Part shown: positions 7,246 to 12,750 of the stretch, piece after piece
Layout of the letters: each line of letters starts with the position of its first letter
How positions within the stretch are numbered: position 1 is the stretch's first letter
From: Sedimentisphaerales bacterium
GTDB taxonomy: Bacteria > Planctomycetota > Phycisphaerae > Sedimentisphaerales > Anaerobacaceae
NCBI GenBank assembly: GCA_016933985.1
Contig: JAFGTU010000008.1
Coordinates: 1 to 18,154, forward strand
Length of the DNA: 18,154 bases
Direction: 5' to 3'
Notes under the pieces: generated by a model
Seen by the model: only the letters and a program-made list of their open reading frames with translations
What the model was told of the DNA's origin: nothing
The model's database searches: none
Made by a program: the position numbers and the translations under genes

Positions 7246-7677
7246 ATGAATAGACTCAAGCTGAAAGTGGTTGGATTGGTGGTTCTGATATTTGCGATGA
7301 TTGTCGGCGTTTGGTTTCTTCGGCCCGGCGAATCGCCGCCGGCCAGCCAGGTAGAAAAACACAAACAAACCGCCTCCAAGCCACAGGCGAGTACGCAAAA
7401 GGCCAAGACAACTGCCGAGTCTGCTGCGGAAAGGGCCGTCTCACAAAGAGCATTTGAATTCGAGAAGCGCAAGGCCGCCCAGCTTAGCTCGACCGCCGAA
7501 TCGCTCAAGACGCTCTACCGCAATCCGGGCAGTCCCGAAGCGGCAAAGGCAAGGCAATCCCTGCTCAAGCAGGGGTCCAGAGCTAAAAAGCCGGATTCCC
7601 GCTTGCGCGGGAATGACAAATACTGCTTGCACAAGATTGGTTCGCAGATGTATTGGGATTCGCATAAGAACGGTTAG
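7246..7677 (+). CDS. Single-TM protein with Ala/Lys/Gln-rich helical region, unknown
   Basis: A 143-residue open frame. Residues 8-26 are a TM/signal-anchor helix (VVGLVVLIFAMIVGVWFL), then GESPPASQ and a charged, Ala-rich helical or coiled stretch (about 40-105). No known domain is recognised. The last ~35 residues include KKPDSRLRGNDK, which is the translation of a dispersed inverted repeat (7595-7614), so the original C-terminus has been replaced or extended. The ribosome site is weak (a purine-rich GAAGGGAAAGG about 14 nt or more upstream). It may be the last gene of the RHS-associated cluster or an unrelated remnant. Confidence 0.5.
   Translation: MNRLKLKVVGLVVLIFAMIVGVWFLRPGESPPASQVEKHKQTASKPQASTQKAKTTAESAAERAVSQRAFEFEKRKAAQLSSTAESLKTLYRNPGSPEAAKARQSLLKQGSRAKKPDSRLRGNDKYCLHKIGSQMYWDSHKNG
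7595..7614. repeat. dRS3/NEMIS-like inverted repeat
   Basis: ATTCCCGC and GCGGGAAT are perfect inverted arms around TTGC. Its two readings, DSRLRGND and VIPAQAGIR, are familiar artefacts of this dispersed element in many bacteria. Here it lies within the 3' end of an open frame. Confidence 0.75.
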
Positions 7678-7679
7678 GA

Positions 7680-7698
7680 CCCCGCGTGAAACGCGGGG
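7680..7698. repeat. Perfect GC-rich hairpin upstream of sulfatase
   Basis: CCCCGCGT and ACGCGGGG pair perfectly (8 bp) around GAA. It sits 2 nt after the preceding stop codon and 25 nt before the sulfatase ATG. With no T-run it is a weak terminator, a leader hairpin, or another dispersed palindrome. Confidence 0.5.
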
Positions 7699-7723
7699 CT
7701 AAATAGATTGGGGGTTCGTATCT

Positions 7724-9175
7724 ATGGATAGGCGTGGATTTTTGAGGGCGGTGGGGGCTGGGGCGGCGTTGGTGGCTTTGCGCGGCGGGTTTGCTGCCGC
7801 TGCGAGCAACGACAAGAAGCCCAACATAGTGTTTATCTTAGCCGACGATTACACGTTCGAGGGCGTGCGGGCGCTGGGCAACGATGAGATCGAGACTCCT
7901 AATCTCGACAGGCTCGTTGCCAAGGGCGTTACCTTCACTCATGCTTACAATCAGGGGTCTTGGACGGGGGCGGTCTGCATCGCCAGCAGGACAATGCTCA
8001 ATACGGGGATGTTCCTCTGGCATGCTCAGAAGGTCGATAGCAAGGTTGACAAGCGGTTCACCCAGGGCGAGAAATACTGGTCGCAGCTCATCGACTCGGC
8101 GGGATACGATACGTATATGACGGGCAAGTGGCACGTCAAGGCGAATGCTGAGGCGATTTTCGATAGTACGGTGCACATTAGGCCCGGGATGCCCAATCAG
8201 ACACCGGAGGGCTACAACCGCCCCATCGAGGGTAAGCCTGATCCCTGGAGCCCGTACGATACGAGATTCGGGGGCTACTGGGAGGGCGGCAGGCACTGGA
8301 GCGAGGTTCTTGGGGACGATGCCGTCGGCTTTATCGATCAAGCCAGCAAGAGCGACAAACCCTTCTTTATGTACCTAGCCTTCAACGCCCCGCACGACCC
8401 GAGGCAGTCACCGAAGGAATACGTGGATAAGTATCCGTTGGATAAAATCGAGGTGCCGGAGAATTTCGTGCCGGAGCATCCGGATAAGGACGCTATCGCG
8501 TGCGGGGTGAAGCAGCGGGACGAGAGCCTGGCCCCATTTCCGCGGACGCCATACGCGGTGAAGGTCAATCGTCAGGAATACTACGCGGCTATTACGCACA
8601 TGGACGCCCAGGTCGGTCGAATCCTCGATGCCCTCGAAAAATCGGGTAAGGCCGAGGATACCTACGTATTCTTCAGTGCCGACCAGGGCCTTGCCGTCGG
8701 CCATCACGGGCTCATGGGCAAGCAAAACCTCTACGACCACAGTATCCGCGTGCCCCTGATAGTCGCAGGCCCCGGCATAAAGAAGAACAGAAAGATCGAT
8801 ACGCCCGTCTATCTCCAGGACATCATGCCCTCGACGCTGGAGCTTGCCGGCGTCGCAAAGCCTGGGTACGTCCAGTTCAACAGCCTCCTGCCCCTGATAA
8901 GGGGCAAGGCCGGGCCGCCCTACGAGGCCATCTACGGCGGCTACTTAGCCGTCGCGCGAATGGTCGCGCAGGACGGCTACAAGCTGCTGCTATTCCCAAG
9001 AGTAAAGAAGGTCCTTCTATTCAACCTGAAAAGAGACCCGCAGGAGATGACGAACCTGGGTGAGAGCCGCAAATATCGCAAGAGGATCAAGAAGCTGTTC
9101 GCCAAGCTGCTCGAACTGCAAAAGGAAACCGGCGACGAGCTGGATCTAAAGAGCATCTACCCCGATCTGCTATAG
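7724..9175 (+). CDS. Tat-exported sulfatase (arylsulfatase family S1)
   Basis: A 483-residue formylglycine-dependent sulfatase of the alkaline phosphatase superfamily, hydrolysing sulfate esters, probably on polysaccharide. The N-terminus has a Tat signal: MDRRGFLRAVGAG then a hydrophobic stretch and AAA near 25-27. Metal-binding Asp41-Asp42 lie in ILADD. The modified-cysteine motif is C85-I-A-S-R89, the C-x-A-x-R variant of the usual C-x-P-x-R. TGKWH (133-137), APHDP (222-226), ADQG (319-322, usually DHG/DNG) and the lysine of MGKQNLYD (331-338) match metal and substrate residues. A G-rich ribosome site precedes the ATG. Length fits the family. Maturation needs a formylglycine-generating enzyme not seen in this window. 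The substrate is not readable from sequence. Confidence 0.95.
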   Translation: MDRRGFLRAVGAGAALVALRGGFAAAASNDKKPNIVFILADDYTFEGVRALGNDEIETPNLDRLVAKGVTFTHAYNQGSWTGAVCIASRTMLNTGMFLWHAQKVDSKVDKRFTQGEKYWSQLIDSAGYDTYMTGKWHVKANAEAIFDSTVHIRPGMPNQTPEGYNRPIEGKPDPWSPYDTRFGGYWEGGRHWSEVLGDDAVGFIDQASKSDKPFFMYLAFNAPHDPRQSPKEYVDKYPLDKIEVPENFVPEHPDKDAIACGVKQRDESLAPFPRTPYAVKVNRQEYYAAITHMDAQVGRILDALEKSGKAEDTYVFFSADQGLAVGHHGLMGKQNLYDHSIRVPLIVAGPGIKKNRKIDTPVYLQDIMPSTLELAGVAKPGYVQFNSLLPLIRGKAGPPYEAIYGGYLAVARMVAQDGYKLLLFPRVKKVLLFNLKRDPQEMTNLGESRKYRKRIKKLFAKLLELQKETGDELDLKSIYPDLL

Positions 9176-9238
9176 ACTCTGGCGCGGTCATGCCTTAGGC
9201 TCTCGGGTTTGAGGTTGCCTGACGTCTAGTGTGAATAC

Positions 9239-9302
9239 CCCGGCGCTTACGCTTAGGGCTTGTTGTCTGTCCCGGCGCTTACGTTTCGGGCTTGTTGTCT
9301 GT
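9239..9302 (+). repeat. 32-bp tandem duplication
   Basis: Two adjacent 32-bp units (9239-9270 and 9271-9302), each beginning CCCGGCGCTTACG and ending GGGCTTGTTGTCTGT, differ at two positions. A partial third unit may start at 9303 (CCCAGCGC). The repeat lies about 100 nt before the first sigma gene. It is probably outside the coding region, although the frame upstream of the sigma start stays open through it. Confidence 0.85.
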
Positions 9303-9398
9303 CCCAGCGCCCCTGGCGGACAGGCTGGTGTGGGTGCATTTTGGGGGATTTTTTCGGTGCGATTGTGTAACATAATCGGGGTGTGCGCAATAATATCT

Positions 9399-9983
9399 AT
9401 GACGATGGTTGGTGCTATGGCAAATGTTGTTAGGCGAACTGAGGGGGACGATTTGGTGTTAAGGGCCAAAACCGATGCCGACGCTTTGGCTGAATTGTAC
9501 GAGATGTACTACGAGCGAATCTTTCGATTCTGCGTGCATCGGCTCTTTTACAGGGAAGTGGCCGAAGATGTTGCCTCGACGATTTTTCTGGAGGTGGCCC
9601 GCAAGATTCGTGATTTCAAGGGTCGAACGGACCGGGATTTCAGGAACTGGATTTACACCATAGCGGTCAACCAGGCCAACGCCTACATAAGGAAGTCGCT
9701 GCGTCGCAGGAGACTTCTGGCGAAGGCGGCCGAATCGCTTGGGGCCGGGCCGCAGGGCGACGATGATTCGGCAAGGCTCGACTGGCCGAGACTGTATGCA
9801 GCTATTATGAAACTTAAACCGCAACATCAAACGATCATAACATTGAGATTCTTCGAGAACCTGCCGTTCGATGAGATATCGCAGGTTTTGGATATTACGC
9901 AATCGACGGCGCGTGTAACGCTGCACAGAGTGCTGAACAAATTGCGAACGAGTTTGCAGAGCTCCTTCGAGGGGGAATTGTAA
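9399..9983 (+). CDS. ECF-type RNA polymerase sigma factor (module 1)
   Basis: 194 residues from the chosen ATG. The sigma-2 region spans about 29-98 (ALAELYEMYYERIFRFC, AEDVASTIFLEVARKI, FRNWIYTIAVNQANAYIR). After a linker, sigma-4 spans about 131-188 (RLYAAIMKLKPQHQTIITLRFFENL, FDEISQVLDITQSTARVTLHRVLNKL) with the DNA-binding helix-turn-helix. The frame stays open upstream to a GTG at 9231, but that part runs through a 32-bp tandem repeat and looks non-coding. ATGs at 9399, 9405 and 9417 are all possible and none has a clear ribosome site. It directs polymerase to a dedicated regulon. The membrane protein downstream starts 1 nt after its stop, the expected position of a partner anti-sigma. 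Confidence 0.92.
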   Translation: MTMVGAMANVVRRTEGDDLVLRAKTDADALAELYEMYYERIFRFCVHRLFYREVAEDVASTIFLEVARKIRDFKGRTDRDFRNWIYTIAVNQANAYIRKSLRRRRLLAKAAESLGAGPQGDDDSARLDWPRLYAAIMKLKPQHQTIITLRFFENLPFDEISQVLDITQSTARVTLHRVLNKLRTSLQSSFEGEL

Positions 9984-9984
9984 G

Positions 9985-10908
9985 ATGTTCAAAGACGAAG
10001 CCGATTTTGAAAAGATTGTGGGCCGGCTCAATATCGACGATCAGCCGAACCCCGCCCACCGGGAAAAATTGCGAAGGCAAGTGCTTAACGCCTTCGATGA
10101 AGCTTCCAAAGGATCGGCGGGCCGGACGAGTGAAACTCAAGCCGCAGGCACGACGATTCCAATAAGGCCGCTGCTGAAATTCGCCGCCGCTGCGGTGATA
10201 CTAATCGCAGCGATAATCGGCATCCATCAACTGAAAAGGCCGGACAAGACAGTCACAGTCGCGAAAGACGATAAGATCAATCCATCCGAAGCTGTCCATA
10301 TAGGCACGCCGGAACTAGCCCCAATCGAGCTTGAGCTGCCCAGGCCGATGTTCGTCGGGACTCCGCAGGATACGCGGGTGGTGAATCTTGAAAAGCCTCT
10401 CGGCAGGCCGCGCCCCCCGTTTATGGCGCCACTTGGGACAAGAAATGTCGCCGAGGGAAAGCCGGTATCGAGCAGTGACCAGGAGCCGATCATCGGTGAT
10501 ATCGGAATGATCACCGACGGCGACAAAGAGGCCGCCGACGGCAGCTATGTCGAGCTGGGTCCTCTAACTCAGCATATAACTATCGATCTCGAAGCCGTGC
10601 ATGATATTTATGCCGTCGTGGTCTGGCATTACCATAAGCAATCGCGAGTGTATTTCGACGTTGTCGTCCAAGTCGCCGACGATGCCGATTTTACCAAGAA
10701 CGTCAAGACGATATTCAACAACGACATCGACAACTCCGCGGGTCTGGGCGCAGGCAAGGACAAAAACTACGTCGAGACCAACGAGGGCAAGCTCATCGAC
10801 GCAAAAGGCATACGCGGACGATATGTTCGCCTTTACAGCCGCGGCAATACCAGCAACGACCTGAACCACTATATCGAAGCGGCAATCTACGGAATACCCG
10901 TGGAATAG
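9985..10908 (+). CDS. One-TM protein with extracytoplasmic discoidin-like domain, probable anti-sigma/sensor (copy A)
   Basis: 307 residues. Starts 1 nt after the sigma stop; the GAGGGGG inside the end of the sigma gene serves as ribosome site. The cytoplasmic head (1-60) contains FEKIVGRLNIDDQPNPAHREKLR, a pattern seen in planctomycete proteins encoded beside ECF sigmas. One TM helix covers 63-81. After a Pro/Lys-rich linker, residues 154-307 form a discoidin (F5/8 type C)-like beta-sandwich: NVAEGKPVSSSD, MITDGDKEA, ITIDLEAVHDIYAVVVW, VYFDVVVQVADD and RYVRLYS. Such folds commonly bind carbohydrate. No zinc-finger anti-sigma motif is present, so the anti-sigma role rests on position and topology. 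It is a close paralogue of the next gene. Confidence 0.85.
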   Translation: MFKDEADFEKIVGRLNIDDQPNPAHREKLRRQVLNAFDEASKGSAGRTSETQAAGTTIPIRPLLKFAAAAVILIAAIIGIHQLKRPDKTVTVAKDDKINPSEAVHIGTPELAPIELELPRPMFVGTPQDTRVVNLEKPLGRPRPPFMAPLGTRNVAEGKPVSSSDQEPIIGDIGMITDGDKEAADGSYVELGPLTQHITIDLEAVHDIYAVVVWHYHKQSRVYFDVVVQVADDADFTKNVKTIFNNDIDNSAGLGAGKDKNYVETNEGKLIDAKGIRGRYVRLYSRGNTSNDLNHYIEAAIYGIPVE

Positions 10909-11057
10909 ATAAGCAAGCCTGGGACTCAGCCATCGTCAGACTGTGTCTCTTTGAAAAACCGCACTTTCTTCGCAGGGCGCCCGATTTGCGTCTTCCGCTG
11001 GGCCCCCGTTTTCCACAGCGTCCTGCAATACTACTAATTATGCCGGGAAAGAAGAGA

Positions 11058-11978
11058 ATGTCCAAGGCCAACAATAATTTTGAAGACCTGATCCGGCGGG
11101 TCGGCATCGACGCCGAGCCCGGGGCGGCCCACAAGGCCAAACTGCGCTGGCAAATGCTCTCGGCCTTCAACAAGACCGCCCAAAGACAAGAAGCCGGTCA
11201 AATGATAAGGAGAAGAATCATGAGAAGCCCAATAACGAAATTCACAATCGCACTTACGGGCGCCGCCGTGCTCATTATCATAATAGCCGTCGGGATACAG
11301 CGCTCCAAGTCGGATACCACGACAGAACGGCGTCCGGGCCAGCCGAATCCGGGCGCGACTCCGAAACCCGAACATGATCCAAATATGGCGCCTCTGGACA
11401 TAAAGCTCCCGAAGAAGATGTTTTCCGGCACGAAGGAAGCTATTCGCGTGGCGAACTTGAAAAAGCTCACGGATGAATCCCGGCCGCCTTTCCTCGCTCC
11501 CGTGGGGACAAAGAATGTTGCGCTGGGCAAGCCCGTCTCCAGCAGCGACGAAGAGCCTATTATCGGCGGGCTTGAAATGATCACGGACGGTGACAAAGAG
11601 GCCGCGGACGGCAGTTACGTCGAGCTGGGTCCGATGCTTCAGTATGTGACAATCGATCTCGAGGCGATGCACAATATATATGCGATTGTGGTATGGCACT
11701 ATCACAAATCCGAGCGTGTCTATTTCGACGTGGTCGTCCAGGTCGCCGACGATCCCGACTTTATCACAAATTTCAGGACCCTGTTCAACAACGATATTGA
11801 CAACTCGGCAGGACTGGGCGTCGGCAAGGACAAGCACTACATCGGGACCTACAAGGGCAATCTTATAGATGCCAAAGGGGTCAAGGCCAGGTATGTCCGC
11901 CTCTACAGCAACGGCAATAACAATAACGACCTGAACCACTACATCGAGGTTGAGGTTTACGGCAAACCCACCCAATAG
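11058..11978 (+). CDS. One-TM protein with extracytoplasmic discoidin-like domain, probable anti-sigma/sensor (copy B)
   Basis: 306 residues from MSKANNNFED, chosen because it aligns with the start of copy A and follows a GAAGAGA purine stretch. An in-frame upstream extension to 10986 is unlikely. Cytoplasmic head 1-54, TM about 62-80, linker with PNPGATPKPEHDPN, discoidin-like domain about 153-306. By-eye alignment of the last 154 residues with copy A gives about 115 identities, with the linker and head much more diverged. It therefore arose by tandem duplication, but no second sigma gene lies between the copies. Just before the TM is an internal AGGAG plus ATG (11208-11222) that could give a 252-residue product lacking the cytoplasmic head. 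It is followed by two strong hairpin-T terminators. Confidence 0.85.
   Translation: MSKANNNFEDLIRRVGIDAEPGAAHKAKLRWQMLSAFNKTAQRQEAGQMIRRRIMRSPITKFTIALTGAAVLIIIIAVGIQRSKSDTTTERRPGQPNPGATPKPEHDPNMAPLDIKLPKKMFSGTKEAIRVANLKKLTDESRPPFLAPVGTKNVALGKPVSSSDEEPIIGGLEMITDGDKEAADGSYVELGPMLQYVTIDLEAMHNIYAIVVWHYHKSERVYFDVVVQVADDPDFITNFRTLFNNDIDNSAGLGVGKDKHYIGTYKGNLIDAKGVKARYVRLYSNGNNNNDLNHYIEVEVYGKPTQ
11208..11222 (+). promoter_or_regulatory. Possible internal ribosome site and start within copy B
   Basis: AGGAG (11208-11212), a 7-nt spacer AAGAATC, then in-frame ATG (11220). It encodes the RRRIMRSPITK junction right before the TM helix. The same arrangement occurs in the module 2 anti-sigma gene (13020-13034). 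It may simply reflect Arg codons AGG-AGA. Confidence 0.3.
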
Positions 11979-12018
11979 CTGCGTCTGACAGCGCAAAGAT
12001 AAAAAAGGCGTCTCTGAT

Positions 12019-12067
12019 GCCGGGCAAGGCTTTTTCGGCGAGTTGGAGCGGTCGTGCCCGGCTCTTT
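12019..12067 (+). terminator. Long-loop terminator after copy B
   Basis: GCCGGGCA (12019-12026) pairs perfectly with TGCCCGGC (12055-12062), a strong 8-bp stem with a 28-nt loop, followed by TCTTTTC. It stands about 40 nt after the copy B stop. Confidence 0.6.
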
Positions 12068-12072
12068 TCATG

Positions 12073-12102
12073 CGCTTCTTTCGGGGTTGAAAGAGGCGTT
12101 TT
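12073..12102 (+). terminator. Second terminator between sigma modules
   Basis: CGCTTCTTTC (12073-12082) pairs with GAAAGAGGCG (12089-12098), 10 pairs with one G-U, loop GGGGTT, followed at once by TTTT. Together with 12019-12067 and a T-rich tract at 12119-12132 it isolates module 1 from module 2. Confidence 0.65.
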
Positions 12103-12154
12103 CCGGGCCCGGGGCGCATTTTTCATTTTTTTGTCGCAAAAAGGGTCTGACCGC

Positions 12155-12166
12155 CACTATATAGTG
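12155..12166. promoter_or_regulatory. Perfect 12-bp palindrome overlapping a -10-like box
   Basis: CACTATATAGTG is its own reverse complement and contains TATAGT, a good -10 element, 36 nt before the module 2 sigma ATG. No convincing -35 box at 16-18 nt is visible, so this may be an activator- or sigma-dependent promoter, or an operator. Located just after the terminator bank. Confidence 0.45.
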
Positions 12167-12201
12167 AGAACAGTAATTCCGTGAAATGTTGAGGTGCCGA
12201 A

Positions 12202-12750
12202 ATGTCTGAGACAGACAGTTGTTACATCGAGCGTTGCCTTGACGGCCACCCGGACGATTTTCGGTTCCTTGTCCGGCGGTACCAGACCCTCTTGCTGGCC
12301 CATTTTGCAGGAAAGCTGGGCAGCAGGGACAGGGCCGAGGAGGCCGCCCAGGAGACGCTCGTGCGGGCCTACTTCAATATGAGTAAGCTGAAGAACCCGG
12401 ATGCCTTCTTCGCCTGGCTCCTTGGCATCGCAAACTATGTCGCGAAGGAGCACGTACGGAAAGAACAGGTGCAGAAACAGCGGGAAGCTATCCGCTCGTT
12501 TTCCGAAGAGGCGCCAAGCCCCGAGCTTTCACAGGATTATGTTCTCGAAGGGGCAATTGCTGAGCTGCCTGAGACCTACAGGAAAGTTGTTCTCCTGCGA
12601 TACTACGGCGGCCATTCCTGTAGCCAGGTTGCTCAGCGGCTTGAAATGCCGATCGGTACTGTTACGAAAACATTGTCGCGAGCCTATGTCATGCTGCGAA
12701 ATGCCCTTCAGGGGCAAAGGCAAGCGCAAGTTAACGAGGTGTCACAATGA
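12202..12750 (+). CDS. ECF-type RNA polymerase sigma factor (module 2)
   Basis: 182 residues. The sigma-2 region is about 8-90 (FRFLVRRYQTLLLAHFAGKLGS, AEEAAQETLVRAYF, AFFAWLLGIANYVAKEHVRK). The sigma-4 region is about 115-172 (AIAELPETYRKVVLLRYYGG, CSQVAQRLEMPIGTVTKTLSRAYVMLRNAL) with a clear helix-turn-helix. GAGGTG lies 7 nt before the ATG. It is only distantly similar to the module 1 sigma, so the two are not recent duplicates. Its last codons overlap the anti-sigma start in ATGA, meaning tight translational coupling and a dedicated pair. Regulation probably starts from the palindromic region at 12155-12166. Confidence 0.95.
   Translation: MSETDSCYIERCLDGHPDDFRFLVRRYQTLLLAHFAGKLGSRDRAEEAAQETLVRAYFNMSKLKNPDAFFAWLLGIANYVAKEHVRKEQVQKQREAIRSFSEEAPSPELSQDYVLEGAIAELPETYRKVVLLRYYGGHSCSQVAQRLEMPIGTVTKTLSRAYVMLRNALQGQRQAQVNEVSQ

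Noticed and set aside
9371..9376. CATAAT as a -10 box for the module 1 sigma gene
   Set aside because: No acceptable -35 element 16-18 nt upstream; too weak to list as a promoter.
9231..9398. N-terminal extension of the module 1 sigma factor from a GTG at 9231
   Set aside because: It passes through the 32-bp tandem repeat and gives a Cys/Arg-rich sequence unlike ECF sigma N-termini.
10986..11057. N-terminal extension of sensor copy B
   Set aside because: Copy A starts at the equivalent of 11058, and the extension has no homology or ribosome site.
11034..12119. 361-residue minus-strand open frame
   Set aside because: Mirror of copy B of the discoidin sensor; third-position bias explains the open frame.
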